A stretch of DNA of 64,000 nucleotides from an uncultured Paraglaciecola sp. (GCF_913020055.1 NZ_CAJWCF010000008.1:1-64000); one strand, 5' to 3'; shown: positions 20,346 to 30,900, counted from the first letter of the stretch. A program made the numbers and translations. The notes: generated by a model not told the origin, from the sequence alone.

Positions 20346-21473
20346 TCAGTGAGATACAGGTGGATAATTCAAATTCGAATTTAAAAACTGATGATCAGTT
20401 AAGCTTTGTAAAAATTCGATGAGATCTTGTTTTTGTGCTAGTTGCAGCTCGAAACCAGTTAAAAAAGGGCTTTTTAAAGGATTATTTATACCTTGCCCTC
20501 TGCCCCCCGCTGCATAAAATTCTATCACGTCGTCTAATGTGGCCAAACTACCATCATGCATATAGGGAGCGCTCACCTCTACATTACGTAAAGTAGGCGC
20601 TCTGAACTTACCCATATCAGTATTTTGTAGCGTGACTTCAATCAATCCTTGGTCTGAAAGAGGATAAGCCCCCATATTATCAACGTTGTATAAACCCGTG
20701 TTATGGAATGGACGTAAATCTAACCTTTGATTTTCATGTTGACTGGACTGAGTAAAATTGAATCCTCCATGACAATGAAAACACTCAAATTTTTCGGAGA
20801 AGAACAACTCCATACCTCTTTTTGCCGCATCGGTCATAGCACCATCTTTATTTTGATAGGCATACTCATCAAATGGTGATGCAAAACTGGTTAAACTTCT
20901 GACATAACTAGCCAGTGCTTTGACTATTTTGTCGTAACTAGCTTGACTGTCCTCAAAAGCATCTTTAAATAGCTGTGCATAATGTTGTTTTTCAAATCGT
21001 AGTAACACTTCATTTTCATGTCCGGTAATACCCAACTCAATTGGGTCTTCAGAAAACATTGGAATAAGAATTTGCTGTTCAATTGTATTTAGCCCTGAAT
21101 GAGCCCAGGTCAAATTACTGTTGTAGGCCACATTCACTAAGGACTGACTATTACGTCTATGTTTTTGACCAGTTGAACCTACCGCTGTTTTTTTAGGTTC
21201 AGAAAAAGAAAACTTGGGTTGATGGCAGCTAGCACAAGAAGTCGATTGGTTAAAAGACAGGTCAGTATCAAAAAATAACGTTTTTCCCAAAACAACTTTA
21301 GCGGTGGTCATAGGGTTATCTTCAGGCACTAAAGGACTTGGAAACCCTTTCGGTAATTTCCAGTCATATTCAGTATGTGGCGGTGTCACCGGTGTACAAG
21401 CCACCAACAAACTGCTCAGTATGAAACAAACACTCACTTTTACCCAGCCAATTGCGATCATGTTCACAGCCAC
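20346..21473 (-). CDS. di-heme cytochrome-c-peroxidase-like protein, MbnH-like ('metallo-mystery pair' heme partner)
   Basis: Two CXXCH motifs (CASCH, CFHCH), lipoprotein-like N-terminus; overlaps the MbnP-like gene. Confidence 0.82.
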   Translation of the reverse strand: MAVNMIAIGWVKVSVCFILSSLLVACTPVTPPHTEYDWKLPKGFPSPLVPEDNPMTTAKVVLGKTLFFDTDLSFNQSTSCASCHQPKFSFSEPKKTAVGSTGQKHRRNSQSLVNVAYNSNLTWAHSGLNTIEQQILIPMFSEDPIELGITGHENEVLLRFEKQHYAQLFKDAFEDSQASYDKIVKALASYVRSLTSFASPFDEYAYQNKDGAMTDAAKRGMELFFSEKFECFHCHGGFNFTQSSQHENQRLDLRPFHNTGLYNVDNMGAYPLSDQGLIEVTLQNTDMGKFRAPTLRNVEVSAPYMHDGSLATLDDVIEFYAAGGRGQGINNPLKSPFLTGFELQLAQKQDLIEFLQSLTDHQFLNSNLNYPPVSH

Positions 21474-22345
21474 TCAAATACATCTTGTGTTTTTAAGTTA
21501 GACATTAAAACTGAGCAACTTTCTTGACCTGAATGAAACAAACAAGAATCACTTTTTTGCATCGATGTATTAGCTATAAGTCTGTCTAGATGCATAACCA
21601 GTTTTGTTCCATCACGCTTTTTATCCAACTGAAAATTGATCCTATTTGGCTGAACACATTCCTCATTAGGAGCACGCATAGTCGAAACAGCACTACAGCC
21701 TACGCTGCCTAAATGAAATACCCAGTGTTTGTTAGGGCCTTGCATATCTAATCGAAAAAATTTGTGACCAGAACGCCACGACCAAAACATACTTGGCAGG
21801 TTTAATGGCGAAGGCTGTAATAAAGGATTTTGATGATTTAACGCAAATGGCACGGCAAGGGTAAACGAAAGTTGTTCAGATGTTTCTATATCAACTGGCA
21901 CTAAAAATTGCAGGTAATTATTGGTTTTGAGAGATCCTAAAATAGCTAATTCGTCTTGTGATATTTCATCCCCGCCCTCTGACTTTGTGCCACAGTCAGC
22001 GAAATGAGGCTGAATCAACACCACATCATCTGTTTGCCAAGGTGTTGAACTTAACTGTACTTGATGCTCGGTATTTTCACTCGATAATCTAACATCACTA
22101 ATAAAAAAAGCGAGTCGCTGGATAGACCACACCTGCTGATTACGCTCAAAGGCGTTGCAATTAATGGGGCTTCCATTTTGCCATATCTCAACCTTTAAAC
22201 CTTCTACTTCATTTAATCTAGAGCAACTACTATTGAGCAGCACGAAACAACTAAATACAAAAAACGTAAAAACTTTTTTTAACCTTTTATTGGGTAAAAA
22301 ATTTGATATATCAGGTCTAAAAGGTAAGATATTAACAGACTTCAT
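21464..22345 (-). CDS. MbnP-family copper-binding protein ('metallo-mystery pair' four-Cys protein)
   Basis: Lipobox-like VLLNSSCS; CNAFERNQQVWSIQRLAFFISDVRL...CG...RSGHKFFRLDMQGPNKHWVFHLGSVGC...C; start trimmed to MKSVNIL. Confidence 0.82.
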   Translation of the reverse strand: MKSVNILPFRPDISNFLPNKRLKKVFTFFVFSCFVLLNSSCSRLNEVEGLKVEIWQNGSPINCNAFERNQQVWSIQRLAFFISDVRLSSENTEHQVQLSSTPWQTDDVVLIQPHFADCGTKSEGGDEISQDELAILGSLKTNNYLQFLVPVDIETSEQLSFTLAVPFALNHQNPLLQPSPLNLPSMFWSWRSGHKFFRLDMQGPNKHWVFHLGSVGCSAVSTMRAPNEECVQPNRINFQLDKKRDGTKLVMHLDRLIANTSMQKSDSCLFHSGQESCSVLMSNLKTQDVFEWL

Positions 22346-22364
22346 AGTGTAATAGGTAATTTCC

Positions 22365-25100
22365 ATGCGGTGTTTAATTGGCATCATAATGATACTGGCC
22401 ATAGGGTACAGTCAAGGCGTTAAGGCGCATGCAGAACATGACAAAGCACGTTTTGTTGCCTACAACGGAGAAGATCTAGGTAACTGCGACAACAGATTTC
22501 GCCCTTGTAAAACAGTAACTTACGCAGCACAAAAGGCAAATAAGGGTGATACTATTTTGGTGGCGCAAGGACAATATACTATTAAGTCTGAACAAGACTT
22601 ACTGTATATCACTGGTCTAATTGTTCCTGTTCTGGGTGGGTTTAACCAAGTAGAACAATACCAGCAACAAAACCCCGATACCTATTTAACCTCAGTTTCC
22701 GGTGTACCTGCCGAATATGCCGAACAACTAAGTCAACAAGGCTTTCATGTTATACGTGACACAAAAGGCCTATCGAAGTTAAATATACAAGGTAAAGGCC
22801 TAAACACTTCACAACTGCAGTTGATGCAACAAAAACAAGCTAATAGCACATGTGTTGATGGCAGTGCCGCTGGCTTTGCCTGCAACAACATGTCGTTACT
22901 GGCGCATATCCCATTAGCTGACTTCCCCAACAACCCTGCTTCCGCCAGTGATATTTGGGGCCATGTTGATCTCAATACAAATAAAGAATACGCCATTATA
23001 GGGCTCAATAATGGCGTAACAGTAGTAGATGTAACCACTCCAGCCTCCCCTCAAATAATAGGCAGCATCGCTGGTTTACCTACCGCATGGAGAGATATAA
23101 AAGTGTATCAGTACTTTGATACATCTAGCTTGAGATGGCAGGCCTATGCTTATTCTACCAGTGAGGCTGATGAGTCTTTGACTCACATTGACTTAAACTA
23201 TTTAGAAAATGGTATTTCATTAGTAAAGCGCCAATCTACATACAGCTCCGCACACAATATATACATCAGCAATGTGGATTACGGGTTAAACATTGCTTTG
23301 GCAGGACAAGAACCTATGGTGCACATTTTAGGCTCCAACAGTTTTGGCGGTTCTTTTCGTTCCTACGCATTATCTGATCCTGAAACATTAGGTCATGCCT
23401 ACACCAATTCTTCAGGTGTTCGGAGTGACTATACTCACGATGCAACATCACTTACGATTAACGATACTCGTGCTCAAACCGATTGTGTTCAAGCTGAAAA
23501 TAGCGACTGTTTAGTTGTACTAGATTTTAACGAAGACTCTCTTAGAATCTGGGACCACACTGATAAAAACCAGGCAATAGAATTAGGTTCGAGCTCTTAC
23601 CCTAATGTCGAATATACTCATTCGGGTTGGTATAGCGAAGACAAACAATATGTCATCGTACACGACGAACTTGACGAAAAAAGACATGCTCTTAATACCA
23701 CCTTAAATATTTTTGATATCAGCAGTTTAAGTAATCCAACGCTAGTGAGTACATGGACAGGTAATACTCGGGCCATAGATCACAACGGATTTGTGCGGGG
23801 CAATCGTTATTATATGTCCAACTACGAACGTGGGGTAACTGTGCTCGATATCACAGATCCTGCGACCCCAGTTGAAGTAGGTTTCTTTGATACTTACCCA
23901 GTGTCTAACAATTCTGGTTTTAATGGCGCTTGGGGAGTCTATCCGTTTTTGCCAAGTGGCAATATTTTAGTCAGCGACATCAACAGCGGTTTATACATTA
24001 TTGAAGATCAAACTTTAGCTAACGATATTGGTAATATCGCCTTCGAAACCACACAAGTTAATGTAAACGAAGGCCAAAGCGTCAACCTAGTCGTGACTAA
24101 AACGGGTAATGGTACCAGTACTGTCAGCTACGAAATAATACCGGGCTCAGCAAACGTTGAGGACTTTGTTTTAACAAGTGGCGAATTACAATGGACAACC
24201 AACGACACGCAACCCCAGAGCATTGAAATCCAAACCAACAACGATGCCTTAGATGAAGTCAATGAAAGCCTTTTCATACGGCTATTTGATCCTAAAAATG
24301 GTGCGACTTTAGTCAATCCAAACATTGCCACTATCAATATCATCGATGCGCTGCAACAAGGGCAAATAGTGTTTGCCACAAATGAAGTAAAAATCAAAGA
24401 AACCGATGGCATAGTGCACATAGCAGTAACCCGTCAAGGCGGCAGTGATGGCGCTTTAACTGTTACGTATTTAGTTAGCTCGGGTACAGCGATACTTGGC
24501 GAAGATGTCAATACGGCTAGTGGCACACTTGAATGGTTAGACGGCGATAATGCAGACAAATTCATCGAGCTCTCAATAATCAACGATAACGAAACGGAAA
24601 CCGAGGAATCACTTGTATTAACACTCACAGCAAATGATTCAAACGTACTTGGCAATCAATCAACTCTAAATATAATCATCAACGACGATGAGTCTAATCA
24701 GGCACCGCTAGCATTAGCCGGTGACAATTCGCAAGTGAACACGAGACAAATCGTCACACTTTCTGGAAGTGGAACCGACCCAGAAGATCAACCACTTAGC
24801 TACCTATGGCAGCAAATTGCGGGTACTAACGTCACAATCAATAACGCCGATAGCCCAATGGCTAGTTTTACCGCGCCAAGTGCAGCAGGCACATTGGAGT
24901 TTTCACTTACCATCACAGATGATTTTGGCTTGTCTAGCTCTGATAACGTTAATGTGACGGTAGTCGCATCTGTACAAACAACTCCCCCTTCATCTGGAGG
25001 AGGCAGCCTACATTATTGGTTATTTATGGGTTTAATCACCATGCTAATCATTCGTCAAATCGAAACTCATATCCAAAATAGTATTAACAGCAAAGGGTAA
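22365..25100 (+). CDS. choice-of-anchor B family protein with Calx-beta and PKD-like domains and GlyGly-CTERM-like tail
   Basis: LVIVD-type beta-propeller repeats (GLNNGVTVVDVTTPASPQIIG; RGVTVLDITDPATPVEVG), Calx-beta segments, Ig/PKD segment, C-terminal SSGGGSLHYWLFMGLITMLIIRQ. Confidence 0.8.
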   Translation: MRCLIGIIMILAIGYSQGVKAHAEHDKARFVAYNGEDLGNCDNRFRPCKTVTYAAQKANKGDTILVAQGQYTIKSEQDLLYITGLIVPVLGGFNQVEQYQQQNPDTYLTSVSGVPAEYAEQLSQQGFHVIRDTKGLSKLNIQGKGLNTSQLQLMQQKQANSTCVDGSAAGFACNNMSLLAHIPLADFPNNPASASDIWGHVDLNTNKEYAIIGLNNGVTVVDVTTPASPQIIGSIAGLPTAWRDIKVYQYFDTSSLRWQAYAYSTSEADESLTHIDLNYLENGISLVKRQSTYSSAHNIYISNVDYGLNIALAGQEPMVHILGSNSFGGSFRSYALSDPETLGHAYTNSSGVRSDYTHDATSLTINDTRAQTDCVQAENSDCLVVLDFNEDSLRIWDHTDKNQAIELGSSSYPNVEYTHSGWYSEDKQYVIVHDELDEKRHALNTTLNIFDISSLSNPTLVSTWTGNTRAIDHNGFVRGNRYYMSNYERGVTVLDITDPATPVEVGFFDTYPVSNNSGFNGAWGVYPFLPSGNILVSDINSGLYIIEDQTLANDIGNIAFETTQVNVNEGQSVNLVVTKTGNGTSTVSYEIIPGSANVEDFVLTSGELQWTTNDTQPQSIEIQTNNDALDEVNESLFIRLFDPKNGATLVNPNIATINIIDALQQGQIVFATNEVKIKETDGIVHIAVTRQGGSDGALTVTYLVSSGTAILGEDVNTASGTLEWLDGDNADKFIELSIINDNETETEESLVLTLTANDSNVLGNQSTLNIIINDDESNQAPLALAGDNSQVNTRQIVTLSGSGTDPEDQPLSYLWQQIAGTNVTINNADSPMASFTAPSAAGTLEFSLTITDDFGLSSSDNVNVTVVASVQTTPPSSGGGSLHYWLFMGLITMLIIRQIETHIQNSINSKG

Positions 25101-25246
25101 TACACTGAAAAATATAGTGTTTAAGGTGTAAGTCGGATAGAATGCCGTATATTTTTTAGGCTAATATCAAGCTTGATTGTTCCGGCTTTTACACAATAGC
25201 TCATGATGAAAATTGGGTTAGTAACACTTCCTACAGGGATGTAAAC

Positions 25247-26668
25247 ATGAAAAAAACACTACTTATTGGTGCTGGCATTATTGTGCTTGCGGCCGTTGTC
25301 ACACCTAAATTTGTTGCCAATTCATTCAATCAAAAACTCGACTCGGTTGTGGCGTTAATTGACCAAAACCCCGCTTACAGCGTATCAATCAAAGAGCGCA
25401 CAAGTGGTTGGTTTTCTAGCATGGCAACTATTAATATTGGCCTAGATACCAGTGCTTTTGCCCAAGAAAATACACCAGAGTTACAAGATGTATTCAAAGA
25501 CATGAATGTCGATGTGGTGATTGATGCACAACATGGTCCAATTTTAACGCAAAACGGTATATCCTTAGGCTGGCTAACTTGGAACGCCAAAGTGGATGGC
25601 AATAGTTTTCGTGACACCCTGGAATTCCCTGCGAATACACCTTTCTATCAAATGACTGCCTACACAAATTTGTCAGGCTCATCCACATTATCTGACAGTA
25701 TTCCAAGTTTCACCCTGAAAGATAAGGAAGCATTTAGCCAATTTTCATTTTCAGGCTGGAACGGTTCAGGCTCTTATTCAAATTCAGAAGTGAGTTACCA
25801 AGGAGTCTTAGAAACAATCACCGCCGATAGTGCGTTTGGCAAATTTGGATTAAATCAATGGCGTGTTGACTCAACTATCCAAGGCGACCTGATGCATGCA
25901 ATGGGCGGCAATTTTTATGACTCAACCATGACTATGCAAATACAGGACATCACCTTTGAACAAGTATCTGACCAAGCAAAAACAACTTTGACTGAATTTA
26001 AAATAGACGGTATTTCAGATTTCGACAAAACAACGTCTTTAATGGACACACAATTCAACTTTTATTTAAAAGAATTGGCATCAGATGGATTCAATTTATC
26101 CTCTGTTGTGGTCAATACCGAAGTCAACAATTTGCACGAGCAATTCTTTAAGGCTTATCAAACATTGATGAGCGAAATAGGTAAAGAGCCAGAAAAAACC
26201 CAAGAAAATATCAACACCTTTATGCAAGCGGAATTACTAGGGCAATTACAGGCAGAACCTGAATTGAATATCAGCTCATTCGAAGCAAAGATAAACCAAG
26301 GTAATATCACCGGCTCACTCACTAGCAAAATTCAAAACGTGACTACATTACCTGATGCCATAGAATCACCGGCTTTTTGGTTGCAACACATTATGGCTAA
26401 CGGTCAAATTAGCGCTGACCAAAGCGCCGCTTTATGGCTAGCAACCGACACAATCAAGTCTCAAATTAAAGCCGACCCTAGTGCTGCTCAAATGACCGAA
26501 GACGAAATCAACGCCATTGCACAGCAGCAAGCGATACCGATGTTGCAAGGCATGCAGCAACAAGGTTTATTTACTGAAACGACTACTGGGTATGAGATAG
26601 TGTTTTCACTAAAAGATGGCCAAGCACTGCTTAATGGTAATCCTATGCCATTACCAATTAGCCAGTAG
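25247..26668 (+). CDS. DUF945 (YdgA-like) family protein
   Basis: 473 aa; N-terminal KKTLLIGAGIIVLAAVVTPKFVANSFNQKLDSVVALIDQNPAYSVSIKERTSGWFSS. Confidence 0.8.
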   Translation: MKKTLLIGAGIIVLAAVVTPKFVANSFNQKLDSVVALIDQNPAYSVSIKERTSGWFSSMATINIGLDTSAFAQENTPELQDVFKDMNVDVVIDAQHGPILTQNGISLGWLTWNAKVDGNSFRDTLEFPANTPFYQMTAYTNLSGSSTLSDSIPSFTLKDKEAFSQFSFSGWNGSGSYSNSEVSYQGVLETITADSAFGKFGLNQWRVDSTIQGDLMHAMGGNFYDSTMTMQIQDITFEQVSDQAKTTLTEFKIDGISDFDKTTSLMDTQFNFYLKELASDGFNLSSVVVNTEVNNLHEQFFKAYQTLMSEIGKEPEKTQENINTFMQAELLGQLQAEPELNISSFEAKINQGNITGSLTSKIQNVTTLPDAIESPAFWLQHIMANGQISADQSAALWLATDTIKSQIKADPSAAQMTEDEINAIAQQQAIPMLQGMQQQGLFTETTTGYEIVFSLKDGQALLNGNPMPLPISQ

Positions 26669-26878
26669 CATTAACCGCACATTTGATGGTGAGCACAAAT
26701 ATGCCAATATTTAAGGCAAAACTCACCATCAGTGCACAATAAATAGGCATTTGAATTATAAATTGCTAATTCTTGCAATATCAGGTGCGCCAAAGTGATG
26801 ACAAGTCCATAAAAACTGCTTATACTGCGCGTCGTTTTCGCCATCTACGGTTAGAAAGCAAAGTTAAATAAAGTAAGT

Positions 26879-26955
26879 GGCCCTTTAGCTCAGTTGGTTA
26901 GAGCATACGACTCATAATCGTCAGGTCCCCTGTTCGAGTCAGGGAAGGGCCACCA
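26879..26955 (+). tRNA. tRNA with CAU anticodon, probably tRNA-Ile2 (lysidine) rather than elongator Met
   Basis: GGCCCTTTAGCTCAGTTGGTTAGAGCATACGACTCATAATCGTCAGGTCCCCTGTTCGAGTCAGGGAAGGGCCACCA: complete cloverleaf, encoded CCA; acceptor GGCCC.../...GGGCC and anticodon arm CGACTCATAATCG resemble E. coli ileX. Confidence 0.9.
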
Positions 26956-27383
26956 TTTTAAAGACGTTAAGCAGAAGTGCTCACTAAAATAAAATCAAAG
27001 ACCTCTCTTTTATAGCATTTAAATCTGATTTACTTTCCAAATACATTTTTATGTCTAACTACCTTCTACGAGTGAAAGAGCGCAGCATCAATATTTTCGA
27101 GTGCAATATTTAAATGTTATTCAAGCCGAATCGCATTCCCAAGATGCATCACAAAACATCCTGTGTAGCACGACATGCAGCAAGTAATCGATAAGGAGGG
27201 TTCTATATTTATCCTGTAAATATGGTCAACAGCCAAAAGAAGTAAGTAAGAAAGGCTGCTCACTACTATAGTTTTTACTGAAACCTTGAAGGCGGAAAAA
27301 CAGTGGCAAAGCCACGAAAGCGGTATCGGCGAAGCTGATGTTTTTGCTCTATCTCTCGTACGTATGTTCGCCATTCATTTATC

Positions 27384-27896
27384 TTAGTAATCGCTGTCGC
27401 CTGAGAGCTCAGCTTCACACTTCTTATACTTAGCAATGGGGATTCCCGTTTTTTTAGTCATAACGTCTTCAGTACAAGCACTGAACTCAGCAAGAGCGGG
27501 TTCTTGAGTAAAATCCATTGACGTCATATTAAAAGCCTCTGGAATTTTTGATGAGCACTGCTTCATCACATCCAGCATGGCTTTTGGCTGAAATGTTTCT
27601 TTTGCTTTAGCCAATCTCACTGGCGCGATGCCTATGCATTTTGCTAACTCACTAGTAAGCTGTTTTTCGATCTCTTCTTCTTCGTCTTTGTAATTATCAT
27701 AGTCTTCAGGAGACATGTTTTTTTTCATTATTTCGTCGGATATAGAACTGCCTTTTTGAGAAAATTTTTCAGCCTGATTTAACATCTTTTCGTAAGTCTC
27801 TAAAAACTGATGCTTTGTCATTGGGATGCTTTCTTGCTGGGCTATTACTGAAAATTATATTGAGCCTGCGACGAGTAGCGTAATAATATTTTTCAT
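27384..27896 (-). pseudogene. secreted hypothetical protein interrupted by TAA within its signal peptide
   Basis: Minus-strand ATG at 27896: MKNIITLLVAGSI*FSVIAQQESIPMTKHQFLETYEKML..., same frame as ORF 27384-27821; TAA at 27855-27857; GGAG RBS upstream. Confidence 0.75.
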
Positions 27897-28215
27897 TGAA
27901 TTGTCTCCGATTAATTTGATTGAGGGATTGAGGTACAGCTAAGGATTAGCTATTAGTTTATGCGTCCGGCGCCAAAATCAATGCTTTTTTGTCATCGTTA
28001 TTTTGGATGCTCCTGAGTGCTCATTGCCCAACACCCCGACTATGTGTATAGGAAGAATAAACGCTAACCCTGCTCGAATCAATGAGTTACAGGCTGTTCT
28101 TAGGCTGCAATCATGAAGTAAAACGGGCTATTCAAATACAGATGCAAAATTTGCCAAGAATTTACCAAGCTGTAAGAATTTACCAAACCACCCATCGCAA
28201 TTAATAATGAATATC

Positions 28216-28440
28216 CTTATAGAGTCAAAGGTGCGTTCTGCCCATGGCCCACTCCATGACTTACTGCCGAAGTTATCAGTCAATGCGGTTGATGTGATGG
28301 ATAATGCTTCGTTCCACAATCGATATGGTGTGTTAGATGTTATTCATGAATATAGATTTACATTAGAGTTTTTACCGTCCTATAGTCCCGAACTAAGTCC
28401 AATTGACAAAAAAATGGGCACAAGTTGAGGCTATTAGAAG
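28216..28440 (+). pseudogene. IS630-family transposase C-terminal remnant
   Basis: DLLPKLSVNAVDVMDNASFHNRYGVLDVIHEYRFTLEFLPSYSPELSPIDKK, then an extra A in A7 shifts the frame; WAQVEAIRRAKVG continues in the next frame. Confidence 0.85.
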
Positions 28441-28543
28441 AGCTAAAGTGGGAGCTTTGATGCGTGATCGAGCCTTTCCGATCACGCATTAATAAACATA
28501 AAACCTAAATAATGGCTGGCAAACTTAGTCTACCATCCGTTTT

Positions 28544-30241
28544 TTATTGGTAACTAAAGCTAAATGTCACACCACTGTATGCGCTGTAAGCATTAAGACC
28601 AATATGCCAGGTGCCAGCAGCCGGATTAGAGAAAGTACATGTCTCTGTATTTCCAGCCTCATATGGACGACAATCGAAAGCCGTTGTACTAGGACTAGAT
28701 CCATAACGAATATACAAATCGGCGTCTCCAGACCCACCTGATATGGCGAAAGTCACGCTAGTCACTCCTTCTGGAATTTCTCGGGTGCCTCGCAACCAGC
28801 CGCTGTTATCAGATAGATTGCTTACGGTTTCATTCACGGGATCAACTGTACCACCACCATTGCCGCCACCAGTATCACCAGCACAACCATATATATTGAG
28901 GTAATCATAAGCATCTTTAGATTGTACTATTCCGTTACCATACAAGTTATCCCGTCCAGCGGACCCCTTATCCTTAGCCGTATCATTTAATGTTGTACGA
29001 ATTTCTGCATTTGAACATTCAGGAAAAAAGCTCCAGACCAAAGCAGCCGCACCTACTACATGCGGGGTCGCCATAGAGGTGCCACTGATAGAGTTATAAC
29101 TATCTACTGGCCATGTGGACGAAACACTGCTGCCAGGCCCCGCTATTTCAACTTCACTATTGTACTGCGAATAAGATGCTCGGTTTTCACTAGAATCGAC
29201 TGCCGCGACCGACATTACCGCATCATATGATGCAGGATAGGACAACGTAGTGTTACCACTATTACCCGCAGCTGCAACTAATAACATGCCCTGACGATCA
29301 AAGGTTTGCATGGCATTTAGTTCCGTTGTAGAGGCTGCACCGCCCCCCAGGCTCATATTCACAACATCTGCACCTGCATCTTGACACTGTGAAATGGCGT
29401 CAATCAGATCAGAGGCAAAAGTCCAAGAACCACTATCGTCAAATATTTTAACAATATGCAAATCAACCCCAGGATACACCCCAACTACACCCTCATTGTT
29501 GGATAACGCAGCGATAGTGCCTGCGACATGGGTACCATGACCGTTACCATCGTTGTACCAATTGCCTACCGCAGAATTATTTGCTATTCCAGATACCCCA
29601 TCATTTAGGTCTGGTAAATCCGGATGATTAAGATTGTAACCAGTGTCAATAATACAAACGGTTTTAATACCAGGGTCACTTTGAGCCAGTTGATTAGCTT
29701 GAACCATAGTGATCCCATAAGGTGTACTTTGAGCCAGCAACGAACGCACGGGATCGCGCTCAATACTCTCAACCTGATTATTTTCTAACAACATTTTCAA
29801 CGCGGCACGTTTCATTTTGACTGCAGCACTGCGCTTGCCCCTAATAAATTTTTGGGGTGCAACGCCTATCTTCTTCAACATTTTTGTAGCGGCATCCTTA
29901 TCCACTTCACCATTTTTGACCATGGCTACATCTGCAACACCCTTTGTTTTTTTGGATAGCTTTGAGGTGCTATCAACTGAGCCAAAAGAGTTTGATAATT
30001 TAGACTTTGGCTGCTTAAAGGTCACAATGTATCGCAGCGCTTCTTCCTTAGTCTCATCACCAACAAACAGCTTTTCACTCACATTATCTACTGGGCCTTT
30101 AACTAGAGGTTCTCCTTCAGTAACCGACTTTTTGAGATCATCAAAACCTGTCACTCCCGTCGCTTGCGCAATACTAGTAGCCATTAACGATAAGGCAAAA
30201 ATGCCAAAAGTTGCTTTTACATGTCGTTTTTGAAATTTCAT
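28544..30241 (-). CDS. S8 subtilisin-like serine protease with inhibitor-like prodomain and C-terminal PPC domain
   Basis: Catalytic motifs CIIDTGYN, NGHGTHVAGT, SGTSMATPHV; C-terminal PPC domain GDADLYIRYGSSPSTTAFDCRPY. Confidence 0.93.
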   Translation of the reverse strand: MKFQKRHVKATFGIFALSLMATSIAQATGVTGFDDLKKSVTEGEPLVKGPVDNVSEKLFVGDETKEEALRYIVTFKQPKSKLSNSFGSVDSTSKLSKKTKGVADVAMVKNGEVDKDAATKMLKKIGVAPQKFIRGKRSAAVKMKRAALKMLLENNQVESIERDPVRSLLAQSTPYGITMVQANQLAQSDPGIKTVCIIDTGYNLNHPDLPDLNDGVSGIANNSAVGNWYNDGNGHGTHVAGTIAALSNNEGVVGVYPGVDLHIVKIFDDSGSWTFASDLIDAISQCQDAGADVVNMSLGGGAASTTELNAMQTFDRQGMLLVAAAGNSGNTTLSYPASYDAVMSVAAVDSSENRASYSQYNSEVEIAGPGSSVSSTWPVDSYNSISGTSMATPHVVGAAALVWSFFPECSNAEIRTTLNDTAKDKGSAGRDNLYGNGIVQSKDAYDYLNIYGCAGDTGGGNGGGTVDPVNETVSNLSDNSGWLRGTREIPEGVTSVTFAISGGSGDADLYIRYGSSPSTTAFDCRPYEAGNTETCTFSNPAAGTWHIGLNAYSAYSGVTFSFSYQ

Positions 30242-30551
30242 TATTTCTCCACTGAATTTTATAATATTACTTTTGATTTATGAGCTTTACACTCAGTCAT
30301 CCGGGTCTTTTTTTAACCCAGACTAAATAAGAAAAGCAGAAAACTTAAAGGGCGGCAAATTTTATTACCCATAAAAGAGTGAAAAAAACTTTTCGTTAAG
30401 TGCGTAATGGCAACTTTTAGTGACAGGCTGCATTTTTATTACTGCCAAAAAGATATGGTGAGCGATTCAATCGAACGGCAAGACATGAATGGTTAGACTT
30501 ACATATGTTTGAAAGCGTTGGGCAAACACAATAACTAGCGACTAGCTGGAT

Positions 30552-30812
30552 ATGGACAAAGAACAAGGTCTGGATCTTTTAATGAATGGTGCTTTTCAAG
30601 AACAAACTGAAGCTGATGGTAAATGGCGCCGTGCAACCTTAAGTCAAGTGCAGTTAACCAGCTACTTTAGTGGATACCGAGAAATATATGATTTGCGCGA
30701 ACGCCAAAAACAAAGACTAGGCCAAGATTTTGACTTAAAAGCCTTCCATGAAAAGTTTTTAAGTTTTGGTAGCTCACCAGTCAAATATATCAGCCAACTT
30801 ATGGAAAAATAA
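30552..30812 (+). pseudogene. C-terminal stub of a DUF885-family protein
   Basis: 86 aa: FQEQTEADGKWRRATLSQVQLTSYFSGYREIYDLRERQKQRLGQDFDLKAFHEKFLSFGSSPVKYISQLM matches the C-terminal pattern of DUF885 and aligns by eye with the end of ORF 33021-34094. Confidence 0.6.
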
Positions 30813-30900
30813 GCGACCTAAGCTGAACTAGAAAACAAGTAGGCCACACATGCTTGTTTTCTTTACCATTCTACATTGCTAACTATCACTAAGCTTTTAT

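Noticed and set aside
28128-28319. Minus-strand ORF 28128-28319
   Set aside because: Antisense to the recognisable IS630 transposase fragment.
28459-28490. Hairpin GATGCGTGATCG...CGATCACGCATT as terminator of the S8 protease
   Set aside because: Stem is good but no U-tract follows on either strand; may be an intergenic palindrome linked to the IS remnant. Not called as terminator.
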